DNA from: Bacteroidales bacterium
GTDB taxonomy: Bacteria > Bacteroidota > Bacteroidia > Bacteroidales > UBA4417
Reading direction: 5' to 3'
Assembly (NCBI GenBank): GCA_016707705.1
Contig: JADJHD010000008.1
Coordinates: 136,029 to 200,028 of the forward strand
DNA length: 64,000 nucleotides
Positions 35,143 through 44,711 of this stretch are shown one piece after another. Below the pieces are notes generated by a model. That model was not told where the DNA came from, searched no databases, and saw nothing but the letters and a program-made list of their open reading frames with translations. Every line of letters begins with the position of its first letter. Position 1 is the stretch's first letter. A program made the position numbers and the translations under genes.

Positions 35143-36478
35143 CTAATTATTTACTCTGGTTCTGATAATATGACCGACCTTGCTCTTTCCCAATCTTAGA
35201 TAATCAAGCAAAGGCCTGGCTGAAGGGCAGGTGTAATGGCAGCATCCGCATTCCATGCAATCCATAATCCTGTTATTTTCAGCCATTTCAAGCTCATTGG
35301 CAACAACTACCCTTTCAAGGAGGTAGGGCTCCAGACCCATTGGACAAACTGAAACACAACGGGCACAACGAATGCAGTTCTGAACTTTGAGTCTCGCCGA
35401 CTCTGTTTCAGGTAGAATCAGGATTCCCGAGGTACCCTTAACAACCGGGACATCTGTAGAATTTAAGGCCTTCCCCATCATTGGACCCCCGCTGATAATT
35501 TTGCCGGTATCTCCGGGTAGTCCGCCTGCATGCTGAATCAGGCTGTCAATGGGAGTTCCGATCCTGACCAATAGGTTTGATGGCTTTGAGATAGATTTAC
35601 CGGTGACGGTAACCACCCTGTCAATCAAGGGTTTATTTTTTTGGATGGCTTCGTAGACAGCAAATGCTGTTCCCACATTATTCACTACACATCCTACCTC
35701 TATTGGCAGTTTCTGCGAAGGAACCTCTCGCCCGGTAATGGCTTTTATAAGTTGTTTTTCAGCGCCCTGCGGATATTTGACCTTAAGTGCGGCAATCTCT
35801 ATTCCCGGGAATTCTGGAGCCAGCTCACTCAATTTCTTTATTGCATCAGGCTTATTGTTCTCTATTCCGACAACTGCCCTTTTTACACCCAGTGCTTTCA
35901 TCAAAAAGCTTATGCCGATCATAACTTCCTGGCTCTTTTCAAGCATAAGCCGGTGATCAGAAGTAAGATAAGGCTCGCATTCAACCTCCATTGATAATAA
36001 GAACCTCGGCCTTTTTCCCATTGGGGACCATCAGTTTAACATGTGAGGGGAATGTCGCACCACCAAGGCCAACCACCCCCATAGCCTGAATCCTGTTGAT
36101 AAGTTCCTGCTGACTGAGATTATTCTCTCTGACAACAGCAGTGCTGCGGTCAATTGAGGATTCCCACTCATCGCCATCTACCTCAATGATGATTGCTTTC
36201 TTCCTGTAGCCGCTCTGGTCAGTAATCTCATCAATTTTGACAACTTTCCCGGATACAGAAGAATGTACATTGGATGAAATAAAGGCTTCACCTTTGGCAA
36301 TCAACTGGCCAACCTTGACCATTACTCCCTTTTCGACAATCACATTGGAAGGTGCGCCCAAACTCTGACCTATCGGGATTGAAACACTGGCTGGCAAGGG
36401 CAAAACTTCAATGGGAACCGAGGATGAAAGCTTTCCTTCTTCCGGGTGAACCCCTCCTATTTTGAATGTTTTGAGCAT
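35143..36478 (-). CDS. rnfC: Rnf complex subunit RnfC (frameshifted in this sequence)
   Basis: Read through one frameshift this is a 444-residue peripheral subunit. The N-terminal part has GGVHPEEGK and GGATFPSHVKL; the continuation has VECEPYLTSDHRLMLE. Two [4Fe-4S] motifs near the C-terminus are CIRCARCVSVCP and CMECGCCHYTCP. It binds NADH/FMN and passes electrons to the membrane part. The first frame ends in ...LIINGG-stop. One extra base at the CC of 35985-35986 explains this, and dropping it gives NGVECEP, the expected family sequence. Confidence 0.88.
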
Positions 36479-36533
36479 CTATAAACAGTATTGAAACTTT
36501 ATAATGACTTTATTGCTCGTAAACTGATGAATA

Positions 36534-37400
36534 CTACGCAGTGGTTTCCTCTGCGACTCCCACTTCCTGCCGGGGTTTTCTGGGAGCAAAATGAATCTCC
36601 GAAATGGCATTTGTCGGACATTCTTCAACACATTTCCTGCAAAGTGTACACTTATTGAAATCGATGTATGCAAGATTATTCTCCATGGTGATGGCTTCGA
36701 ATCCGCACATTTTGACGCATTTCCCGCATCCAATGCAGGAAACAGAGCAATTCCTGCGCGACAAGGCACCCTTTTCCACATTGACACATTCAACGAAAAT
36801 CCTCTTACCCTTAGGACCTTTCTTCCTCATCTCAATAATCTTCCTGGGACAGACCTTCACACAAGCGCCACAGGCAACACATGCTTCTTCATCAATTACT
36901 GGGAGTCCTGATGCCGAGTCGATATACATTGCATCAAACTGACAGGAGACAACACAATCGCCAAGCCCAAGACAACCATTCGGACATCCGCTGTTTCCAT
37001 TAAACAGGGAATGTGCAAACTGGCAGCTGGAAGCTCCATCATATCTAACCTTGTGAGGAGCATTATCATGAGAACCTCCGCAACGGAGCACGGCAATCAT
37101 TGGTGCAACCTCAGCAGCCTGCCAGCCCAGATCTGCAGCAATGCTTTTCATAACCGGGCTTCCTCCAACCGGACAATTCATATTTTCCAGAGAACCGGCT
37201 TTAATTATGGATTCAGCAAAGTTGCGGCATCCTGCGAAACCACAACCTCCGCAGTTGGCACCTGGTAAAAGGTCATTCACTGTATCGATTCTCGGATCCT
37301 CGATAACCTTGAATTTCTGCGCTACAAAATACAATATGATTGCCGCTGCGATTCCTATCGCCCCAAGGGCGGCGACAGCTAATAAAATGGCTTCGGTCAC
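36534..37400 (-). CDS. rnfB: Rnf complex ferredoxin-like subunit RnfB
   Basis: The protein has 288 residues. An N-terminal membrane anchor (about 5-27) is followed by a CGGCGFAGCRNFAESI cluster domain (about 49-64), then several CxxCxxCxxxCP ferredoxin motifs (CVACGACVKVCP; CIGCGKCVKMCG; CTLCRKCVEECP). It accepts electrons from ferredoxin. It is the first rnf gene of the operon, with rseC-like and hydF genes upstream on the same strand. Confidence 0.95.
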   Translation of the reverse strand: MTEAILLAVAALGAIGIAAAIILYFVAQKFKVIEDPRIDTVNDLLPGANCGGCGFAGCRNFAESIIKAGSLENMNCPVGGSPVMKSIAADLGWQAAEVAPMIAVLRCGGSHDNAPHKVRYDGASSCQFAHSLFNGNSGCPNGCLGLGDCVVSCQFDAMYIDSASGLPVIDEEACVACGACVKVCPRKIIEMRKKGPKGKRIFVECVNVEKGALSRRNCSVSCIGCGKCVKMCGFEAITMENNLAYIDFNKCTLCRKCVEECPTNAISEIHFAPRKPRQEVGVAEETTA

Positions 37401-37506
37401 CTTATAAATAATTAGGTTTGAAACTAAGAACTAACACTCTGGAACCGGAAGTATTGTTTTGGAAAGATTATAATAGCCATTAAAGAATTCCAGTTCTAAA
37501 GGCGAG

Positions 37507-37514
37507 CAAATGTA
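37507..37514 (-). promoter_or_regulatory. Possible -7 box for the rnf operon
   Basis: TACATTTG on the minus strand, about 107 nt upstream of rnfB, in the AT-rich gap 37401-37661. No -33 box at standard spacing. Would give rnf a promoter separate from the rseC-like gene. Confidence 0.35.
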
Positions 37515-37661
37515 TTAATATTTAAAGAGAATAGATGCGAAAATTACTTCTTTTTTTTATTACATCTTCTTGATATATAAGTATATAAATATGTCTTTGT
37601 TAAAGCAAAAACAATTAAGTTTAACTACTGACAATGACAAACTTAACTAAACGAGCATTCT

Positions 37662-38117
37662 TCAATTTTGAACTTTACAGCTATCATTATCGCCTGTTGA
37701 ATGTTGAATCCGAAAATGAAAATCTTTTTTCAATCTGTCACTGAAAATAAACATCAGTAAATAGTAAAATCCAACCGAAACAAGCGCGATTAAGCCGGAG
37801 ACCAGATCTCCAAAAAATGAAGATGAAATGAGTAAAGATAATATCAGAACCAGAAAAGGAAAAAAGTAACCAAGAAGCACTGCCCTGTTTCCCATGGATC
37901 GCTCCAATATCACAGTTACCGGATCTCCTTCCCTATAGGAATCCTGATCCTGGGTAAGCACCTCTATCTGCTTTTCCTTTAATTCTGTAATGGAACACAT
38001 GGACTTAGTACTGCATGACTGACAAGCTGAATGAGTGATAATCTTGACAAAAACCTTGTTTCCTTCAACCAGGTCTACCCTGCCGTCATGTCGGATGGTT
38101 TGAGAATTGTCAGCCAT
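37662..38117 (-). CDS. RseC/MucC-like membrane protein
   Basis: The protein has 151 residues. A cytoplasmic N-terminal part has a Cys cluster, SACQSCSTKSMCS (about 31-43), and two adjacent transmembrane segments lie near 78-120. This is the SoxR-reducing-system RseC (MucC) layout. The family is often found beside rnf genes, which suggests a role in assembling or modulating Rnf, though the function is not proven. It lies 261 bp upstream of rnfB and 35 bp after hydF. Confidence 0.85.
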   Translation of the reverse strand: MADNSQTIRHDGRVDLVEGNKVFVKIITHSACQSCSTKSMCSITELKEKQIEVLTQDQDSYREGDPVTVILERSMGNRAVLLGYFFPFLVLILSLLISSSFFGDLVSGLIALVSVGFYYLLMFIFSDRLKKDFHFRIQHSTGDNDSCKVQN

Positions 38118-38152
38118 TTTATAATATTCAGTTGAGCAGGGTTAAAGCAATT

Positions 38153-39385
38153 CTACAGATAATCAGCCGGGGCCGACGCATGATCAGTGAATGGGGCGAT
38201 TGCCCTGTTGTAGATTCCATGGACATAGGCGATTGCCATGCCATAGTTTGTGACAGGTATTCCTGCATCCACTGCAGGTTTCAACCGGTTTATAAGCTGC
38301 TTCCTGGTTATCATGCAACCTCCGCATTGTATAACCATAGCATAATCCGTGATCTTTCCCGGAATGGCATTTAATCCTGCTACTACCTCATACTCCAGTT
38401 TCTTACCGGTAAAATTGCTAAGCCACCTTGGTATTTTAACCCTACCGATATCATCGCATGAAACATGATGGCTGCATGATTCCAACACCAGAATCCTATC
38501 GCCATCCTTAAGATTGGAAATATGCGGGGTTCCCTTGATGTAATTAGCAAAATCTCCCTTCTGACGGGCGAGAATTATACTAAAACTGGTGAGTGGAATA
38601 TCTCTCGGAACTGAAGCATCAGCTTTCAGAAAAACCTGACTGTCAGTAATTACCAAACTTGGCTTAGGATTCATCTTTTTCAGGAAACTATCTATTTCCC
38701 GTTCCTTACAAATTACCGCAATGCCATCATTATCAAGAACATCCCTTATTACTTGCACCTGCGGCAGAATCAGCCTTCCTTCCGGAGCTTCTATATCAAT
38801 GGGTGTTATAAGCAAAACTGTGTCACCATATGAAATCAGATCACCAATCAGTGTCACAGGCTTCCAGGCATTTTCGGGGATATACTTCCTGATAAGTCCC
38901 AGCAGTTGCGGAATCACTTCCTGATTTCCCGCCAGACTGCAATCAACAACATCTGTTTTGTAGGATGCAGCAATCAATCGCCTGGTCTCAGGATAAAGGG
39001 CAGCAATATCGGATTTGTTATGAACTATGAAGAAAGGAATATGGTATTCCCTGAACTGCTCAGCAAGGTTCTTTTCAAATTCACCGAATGTATTTCTGGT
39101 TATGATCAGAATTGCCAGATCAATGGTTTTAATAATTTCGATGGTGCGGGCTACCCTCTTCTCTCCAAGGCCGCCGATATCATCAATTCCAGCGGTATCA
39201 ACAAACATTACGGGTCCAAGCCCTCCAATCTCTATTGTCTTGCGCACAGGGTCGGTAGTGGTTCCGGCTACCTCTGATACAATGGATACCTCCTGTCCGG
39301 CCAGGGCATTCACAAGGGAGCTTTTCCCGTTGTTCCTTCTTCCAAACACTCCTATGAACGGAGTGGATGCTTTGCCTTTTGACAT
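38153..39385 (-). CDS. hydF: [FeFe]-hydrogenase maturation GTPase HydF
   Basis: The protein has 410 residues from ATG 39385 (SKGKASTPFIGVFGRRNNGKSS); an upstream in-frame TTG (39409) is less likely. The N-terminal GTPase domain has P-loop GRRNNGKSSLVN, DTAGIDD and NKSD. The C-terminal cluster-binding domain has LESCSHHVSCDDIGR and VIQCGGCM, the Cys/His set that holds the scaffold iron-sulfur cluster. HydF carries the 2Fe subcluster made by HydE and HydG to the hydrogenase. It lies directly after aspA. hydE, hydG and the hydrogenase are not in the window. Confidence 0.95.
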   Translation of the reverse strand: MSKGKASTPFIGVFGRRNNGKSSLVNALAGQEVSIVSEVAGTTTDPVRKTIEIGGLGPVMFVDTAGIDDIGGLGEKRVARTIEIIKTIDLAILIITRNTFGEFEKNLAEQFREYHIPFFIVHNKSDIAALYPETRRLIAASYKTDVVDCSLAGNQEVIPQLLGLIRKYIPENAWKPVTLIGDLISYGDTVLLITPIDIEAPEGRLILPQVQVIRDVLDNDGIAVICKEREIDSFLKKMNPKPSLVITDSQVFLKADASVPRDIPLTSFSIILARQKGDFANYIKGTPHISNLKDGDRILVLESCSHHVSCDDIGRVKIPRWLSNFTGKKLEYEVVAGLNAIPGKITDYAMVIQCGGCMITRKQLINRLKPAVDAGIPVTNYGMAIAYVHGIYNRAIAPFTDHASAPADYL

Positions 39386-39411
39386 TAGATTTGAGATATT
39401 ATGATGCAATA

Positions 39412-40878
39412 TTACGAAAGGAGATCATTGAGTGTAAAGCCTGTTTTTAGCAGATTCTCAGGTTTAAGCGCCTGATATAGTTGATCCTCTGGCATAAGTT
39501 TCAACTGTTCATTTGCCTGAATCACTGAGATGCCTTTCTTCTTCATCTCAATTGCCAGCAATGCAGCATTATGATAACCTATGACTGGTCCAAGAGCAGT
39601 AGTCACTGAAGGACTTTTCATCACCTGATCCTCTGTGCCTTCTGTAACCCGGATATCGTCGAACAGGTTATTCCTGAGGGTCTCATCAGCAGCTATCAGC
39701 AGGCGCAGACTCTCCAACAGGCTATGTCCTATAACCGGCAGATAGGCATTGAGATCCAGACATCCCTGTGCACTCAATGAGCTGATCAGCACATCATTGC
39801 TGTATACTTTATGTGCTGCACTTATAACAAATTCAGGAATTACGGGATTTACCTTACCAGGCATTATTGAACTCCCAACCTGCTTAGCTGGTATCTGCAG
39901 ACTTCTGTTTCCGGAAACATCAGATGATAGTAGCCTGATATCGGATACCATCTTCTCGAGGTTTACTGCATGCGACTTCAGTATGGCATGTACCTCCACA
40001 AATGAATCGAGATTACAGGTAGCATCTGGCAGGTTTTCAGATCTGGTAACAGGAAGTCCGCAAATTTGCTGCAAAACAGGAATGACCTCCATGATAAAAT
40101 ACCTGGGAACACCCATCCCGGTGCCAACAGCTGATCCCCCCAGATTCACAACCTTGATTCTTTCAAAGCATTTTGAAATCCTCCACCAATCCCGTGAAAG
40201 CGCTTCATTATAGGTACTGAAAAGCTTCCCGAAAGAAGATGGGACAGCTTCCTGCATCTGGGTGTATGCAATCCTCAATTTGCTTCTGAACTGAGTTTCA
40301 TAGCTTTCTGTAAGCTGCCTCAAACTGTTGATTGATTCTTCAAGCCTGTTTAACTGCAGCATTATAGCTATCTTCAAGGCTGTAGGGACGACATCATTTG
40401 TCGACTGATAAATATTGGCAGTTTCAATAGGATCAATCAGAGAATACTCCCCGGGGCTTTTTTCCAGCTTCAAAAGGGCTGCATTGGTGAGTATTTCATT
40501 CACATTCATATTGATGCTCGTACCGGCACCACCACTTACTGCAGGCACAATAAACTGGTCGAAATACTTTCCCAGAATCATCTCTCCGGCAACGGCTTCC
40601 AAAAGCAGAAGTACATTATCATCCGGAAGAACAACAGGCAGTTTCCTGTCACCGCCTTTTTCGATCAATGCTTTCCTGAAACTCCTGACTGTTGTGTAAC
40701 AGGCAAGCTTAACCATAGCCATTGCCTTGTACCATTCAATAGAGAAAGGAGTAATATCTGGAAAATTATTCCTGGCACGAACAGAATGAATTCCAAACAG
40801 CGCATCTGAAGGAATATCCATTTTCCCAATGGAATCTTCTTCTGTACGCATTTCAGCTGCCTTTGTTGGGTCTTCCAT
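39412..40878 (-). CDS. aspA: Aspartate ammonia-lyase
   Basis: The protein has 488 residues of the aspartase/fumarase superfamily. Signature GSSIMPGKVNPVIPEF near 325, with catalytic-region QSTNDVVPTALKIA and SVEVHAILKSH-type helices. It splits aspartate to fumarate and ammonia. The start is ATG 40878; a second ATG at 40851 (RTEEDSIGKMDIPSD) fits the usual family start and is a good alternative. It lies 10 bp after the BNR protein gene and 26 bp before hydF (start 39385). Aspartase genes sit in some hydrogenase-maturation operons, perhaps to supply ammonia for the dithiomethylamine ligand. Confidence 0.9.
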   Translation of the reverse strand: MEDPTKAAEMRTEEDSIGKMDIPSDALFGIHSVRARNNFPDITPFSIEWYKAMAMVKLACYTTVRSFRKALIEKGGDRKLPVVLPDDNVLLLLEAVAGEMILGKYFDQFIVPAVSGGAGTSINMNVNEILTNAALLKLEKSPGEYSLIDPIETANIYQSTNDVVPTALKIAIMLQLNRLEESINSLRQLTESYETQFRSKLRIAYTQMQEAVPSSFGKLFSTYNEALSRDWWRISKCFERIKVVNLGGSAVGTGMGVPRYFIMEVIPVLQQICGLPVTRSENLPDATCNLDSFVEVHAILKSHAVNLEKMVSDIRLLSSDVSGNRSLQIPAKQVGSSIMPGKVNPVIPEFVISAAHKVYSNDVLISSLSAQGCLDLNAYLPVIGHSLLESLRLLIAADETLRNNLFDDIRVTEGTEDQVMKSPSVTTALGPVIGYHNAALLAIEMKKKGISVIQANEQLKLMPEDQLYQALKPENLLKTGFTLNDLLS

Positions 40879-40888
40879 TCAAAAAAAA

Positions 40889-43447
40889 TTAAGAACCGGC
40901 AATCAGGATGATCCTTGCTTCCTGAACACCAAATCTGGTTTTTAGCCTGCAAATGTAAATCCCGGAAGGAAGTATACCCCCATTTCCGGAAGTCCCGTTC
41001 CAGAATACCTCATGAGCGCCTGCAACAGCCATTGATGAACGTAGCTGCTTAATTGTCCTTCCATTTAGATCCAGAATCGACAAATCAATTGACGAAGGTG
41101 CAGGAAGGGAATAGATTATTTTCAGGTCTGAGACCAGCGATTTCATGAACGGATTTGAAGCAATCATGAGTGATGCTTCTGAGACTGCAGGATTACTGAC
41201 TCCCACCTGAATATCATCAAGGCTGATCTTGTACGAGGAACGGCCATATGTCCCTGCAAGCAACATTCTGGTAGGCTCATGTATCTTGAATGAGACAACG
41301 GGAACACTTCCAATCCCTTCAGCAAGAGCATACCAGTGCAGTCCCGCATCCTTCGTAAAGAACACTCCTGCATCAGTTCCTACTATGATCGTATTATTGT
41401 CAAGCGGGTCAATTGCTATTGCATTCACAGGCAATTGTGGCAGATTGCCGCTGATATCCTGCCAGGTCACACCCTTGTCAGTTGACCTGAACACATATGG
41501 AATGGGCTCATCCCAACGAAAACCTGAGAAGGTGGCATAGATAATATTTTCATCGACAGGGTCAGTTGCAACTCTTGTAACATAACGATCCGGCAGTCCG
41601 GCAGTAATATTTACCCATTCGAAACCTCCGTCAGTCGAAATATGAACCCTGCCATCATCAGTTCCGGCAAGAATTACCTCTGAATTAACTTTCGAAATGG
41701 CTATGGTCGAAATGGTATGCCATCCGCTACCGTCCGAGCCCTTAGTGAGGTCGTCAGAAACCGGATACCATCCAAAACCCCCGAAATCCGATTTCCATAT
41801 ACGGTGTGTTCCTGCAAAAATCACATCAGGATCAAGAGGATCCATGGCTATCGGCATTGACCAGTTCCGCCTGTCTCCTTCCATTTCTGAAGTCATTATA
41901 TAGCTGAATGAATTCCCGCCATCAATCGATTTGCAGAGTCCACCATTCTGATATTCAGCATATATGGTATTGGGATCCTCATAACTCACAAGACAATAGA
42001 ATCCATCTCCTCCCAGAACAGGATACCAGGCATTTACATTACCAGAATAGGTTTTTATGGTATTGTTATCCTGTGTTCCTCCATAGAGACGATTGGGATT
42101 CTGATAATCAATCTCAACCTCATAGAACTGAGTTAGTGGCAACTGGTAATATTTATACCAGGAAACTCCATAGTCAATGCTTCTGAACAGTCCACCGTCG
42201 TTACCTTCAAGGATTACCCCTGTTACAGGGTTAATATACATTGCATGATGATCAACGTGAATGGTTCCAATATCATAGCCGGCCAGCTTGATCCAGTTAT
42301 CACCCCCGTCATCGGTCCTCCACATTTCAACACCCATGACATAGGCTCTGTTTTCATCAACCGGATCAACCCTGATTTGGCCAAAATACCAGCCAAAATT
42401 GCTGTTCATTCCCTGCAGGGCCGCATCATTGGTCTGCACCCAGCTGCTGCCTCCGTTCACAGTTTTGAATATATCTACCGAAGAAATATTATCGCAAAAA
42501 GCATAAAGTATATCAGGATTCGTCGGAGCAATTGCAAGTCCGATTCTGCCCATCTGGTAGGTAGGAAGTCCGTTGGTTAGCTTTGACCATGTATCGCCCC
42601 CATCAGTTGATTTGAAAATCCCGGTGCTGTAGCCGAAGGATCTGCGGTAATTCAGGCCTCTTCTTCGCTCCCACATTGAAGCATACAGAATATTCGGAGA
42701 TGAAGGATGCTGCACAATGTCAATTCCGGATGTAGTATCTGTAACAAAAAGCTTGCGCTGCCAGGTATCTCCACCGTCATCACTTCTGTAAATACCCCTG
42801 TCAGGATCCGGAGTAAACAGATTTCCTGCTACTGCCGCAAACACTCTTTGAGGATTTGAATAGTCTACGATAACCCGGGCAATGAATGCGCTATTCTCCA
42901 ATCCCTTATGGACCCATGTTGCGCCGGCATCCGTTGATTTATACATTCCATTTCCAAGGAAACTGAATGAGGATGCATTGGCTTCACCGGTTCCTGCGTA
43001 AACCACATTGCTGTTGGAGGGATCTATAGCGATATCGCCAATGGTTAAAATTGGCTGGGCATCGAAAATGCTCTCCCATGTTTGGCAGTTATCTGTTGAT
43101 TTCAATATACCACCAGTGGATCCGGCCAAATACACAACCGTAGAATCATTGGGATCAACCTCTACATCCGTGATTCGACCTCCTATGTTTGTGGGGCCTG
43201 CAAATTGCCAGCCTGCACGCATGGAAGGAGAATTGGCTCTCAAGGCCTGTGCTTCCATCATTCCGGCAATAACGGCCGATGAGTTGATAACTCCTGATGG
43301 ATAAGCTCTCTGGTAAGCCATCCAGTCATTCGGGACCTTTTCCTCCTTTTCAGTATCAGCATTAATTCCAGTCCCGAAAATCAGGAAGGAAGAAAGGAGG
43401 ACCAGAAGAGAGAACAGGGTAGCCAGTGGAAAAAATAGACGCTTCAT
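40889..43447 (-). CDS. Secreted BNR/sortilin-like repeat protein with T9SS-type C-terminus
   Basis: The protein has 852 residues from ATG 43447 (KRLFFPLATLFSLLVLLSS, a signal peptide). At least ten Asp-box-like units recur every 40-70 residues: STDAGATW, SDDGGDTW, STDGGDTW, NGGSSWV, TDDGGDNW, STDGGFEW, STDKGVTW, KDAGLHWY. This indicates one or two beta-propellers of the sialidase/sortilin type. The final 90 residues (DLNGRTIKQL, LPSGIYICRL) are a FlgD-like/T9SS type A sorting domain. No catalytic residues for sialidase are recognised. It is probably surface-exposed, of unknown ligand. Confidence 0.85.
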   Translation of the reverse strand: MKRLFFPLATLFSLLVLLSSFLIFGTGINADTEKEEKVPNDWMAYQRAYPSGVINSSAVIAGMMEAQALRANSPSMRAGWQFAGPTNIGGRITDVEVDPNDSTVVYLAGSTGGILKSTDNCQTWESIFDAQPILTIGDIAIDPSNSNVVYAGTGEANASSFSFLGNGMYKSTDAGATWVHKGLENSAFIARVIVDYSNPQRVFAAVAGNLFTPDPDRGIYRSDDGGDTWQRKLFVTDTTSGIDIVQHPSSPNILYASMWERRRGLNYRRSFGYSTGIFKSTDGGDTWSKLTNGLPTYQMGRIGLAIAPTNPDILYAFCDNISSVDIFKTVNGGSSWVQTNDAALQGMNSNFGWYFGQIRVDPVDENRAYVMGVEMWRTDDGGDNWIKLAGYDIGTIHVDHHAMYINPVTGVILEGNDGGLFRSIDYGVSWYKYYQLPLTQFYEVEIDYQNPNRLYGGTQDNNTIKTYSGNVNAWYPVLGGDGFYCLVSYEDPNTIYAEYQNGGLCKSIDGGNSFSYIMTSEMEGDRRNWSMPIAMDPLDPDVIFAGTHRIWKSDFGGFGWYPVSDDLTKGSDGSGWHTISTIAISKVNSEVILAGTDDGRVHISTDGGFEWVNITAGLPDRYVTRVATDPVDENIIYATFSGFRWDEPIPYVFRSTDKGVTWQDISGNLPQLPVNAIAIDPLDNNTIIVGTDAGVFFTKDAGLHWYALAEGIGSVPVVSFKIHEPTRMLLAGTYGRSSYKISLDDIQVGVSNPAVSEASLMIASNPFMKSLVSDLKIIYSLPAPSSIDLSILDLNGRTIKQLRSSMAVAGAHEVFWNGTSGNGGILPSGIYICRLKTRFGVQEARIILIAGS

Positions 43448-43462
43448 GGCAAAGAATTTGAA

Positions 43463-43470
43463 CAAAGGTA
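43463..43470 (-). promoter_or_regulatory. Probable -7 box for the BNR protein gene
   Basis: TACCTTTG on the minus strand, 15 nt upstream of ATG 43447, which supports that start over a far upstream in-frame codon. No clear -33 box. Confidence 0.38.
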
Positions 43471-43628
43471 TAAAACCGCCCAACATCCTGACCGCTAAAA
43501 TTGAATAAATGATTAAGGAGTTACGCATAACAACCGATTTAGCAGGAATTGTATTATTTTTAAGCGATGTTTTCACCAATTAATAATTGTCCAACAATCT
43601 GATAAATCGGATATAAAAGTTTGAATAC

Positions 43629-44639
43629 ATGGAATATCGCTATCTGGGAGGTTCTGGCTTAAAGGTCTCGGAAATAAGTCTTGGAGCAATGACCTTTAAC
43701 GGAGGAAGAAAGAGTGATGTAGGGAATGTCAGCCAAACAGAAGCTACCGAGATGACCTACGTAGCAATTGATCTGGGAATTAACCTCATTGATACAGCCG
43801 ATGTCTACTCTAACGGCTTATCGGAAGAAATGGTTGGTACGGCTCTTGGTCACCGGCGCAAGGAAGTCCTGATTGCAACAAAGGTGCGCTTTCCGATGAA
43901 TCCCAAGCCAAACCAGTCAGGGTTGTCAAGATATCACATAATTGAAGGTTGTGAAAAAAGCCTCAAACGGCTAGGAACAGATTATATTGATCTTTACCAG
44001 ATTCACGGATACGACCCCAATACCCCTCTTGAGGAAAGCCTACGGGCCTTGGATGATTTGGTCAGAAGTGGAAAAGTCAGATATATTGGCTGTTCAAATC
44101 TGGCAGCATGGCAAACAATGAAGGCTCTGGCTATTTCTCAGCAAATGAACCTCGAAAAATTCATATCCACCCAATTGTACTATTCCATCGGTGCCAGGGA
44201 TATTGAGCATGAACTCATCCCTCTTTGCGAAGATCAGAAAGTTGGAATACTATGCTGGAGTCCTCTGTCAGGTGGCTTCTTTACAGGTAAATACCGAAAA
44301 TCAGGTGAAGAGGGAAAAGGAAGGCGGGTCAACAAGAATGCTGCTTCCATGAAATACTGGTCGCTTGATGAAGAAAGGGGGTTCAGGATTCTTGATGTAT
44401 TGGAGAACATAAGCCTGAAAAAGGGAAAGAACATTGCCAGCATCGCACTTGCCTGGGTTTTGCATAAACCGATGGTCAGTTCCTTGATAATCGGTGCTAC
44501 AAATCTTCAGCAACTGAAGGAAAACGCCCAGGCTTCTGGTATTAAACTCGATGCTGAAGACCTTGAAATGCTTGAAAAAGTCAGCGCCCCCGATATTCCA
44601 TACCCTCAGAAGCATCAGATCATCACAGATTCAAGATAA
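43629..44639 (+). CDS. Aldo/keto reductase, potassium-channel beta-subunit-like branch
   Basis: The protein has 336 residues, a TIM barrel. Catalytic tetrad candidates are Asp and Tyr in DTADVYSNGLSEEMVG (about 55-70), Lys in IATKVRF (about 84) and His in DLYQIHGYDP (about 127). The NADPH-binding C-terminus has SLIIGATNLQQLKENAQA. The substrate is unknown; the family reduces aldehydes and ketones with NADPH. It is flanked by a strong terminator. Confidence 0.92.
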   Translation: MEYRYLGGSGLKVSEISLGAMTFNGGRKSDVGNVSQTEATEMTYVAIDLGINLIDTADVYSNGLSEEMVGTALGHRRKEVLIATKVRFPMNPKPNQSGLSRYHIIEGCEKSLKRLGTDYIDLYQIHGYDPNTPLEESLRALDDLVRSGKVRYIGCSNLAAWQTMKALAISQQMNLEKFISTQLYYSIGARDIEHELIPLCEDQKVGILCWSPLSGGFFTGKYRKSGEEGKGRRVNKNAASMKYWSLDEERGFRILDVLENISLKKGKNIASIALAWVLHKPMVSSLIIGATNLQQLKENAQASGIKLDAEDLEMLEKVSAPDIPYPQKHQIITDSR

Positions 44640-44655
44640 ATGTGATTCTCCGATC

Positions 44656-44697
44656 AAAAGAAGAGCAGCATTCTTCAGGAATGCTGCTCTTCTTTTT
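44656..44697. terminator. Strong bidirectional intrinsic terminator
   Basis: An 18-bp stem with a 5-nt loop (TTCAG, 44674-44678): core arms AAGAGCAGCATTC and GAATGCTGCTCTT, extended by AAAAG and CTTTT. It sits between the convergent aldo/keto reductase and formiminotransferase-cyclodeaminase genes. Confidence 0.92.
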
Positions 44698-44711
44698 TAA
44701 GCCTGCGTAAT

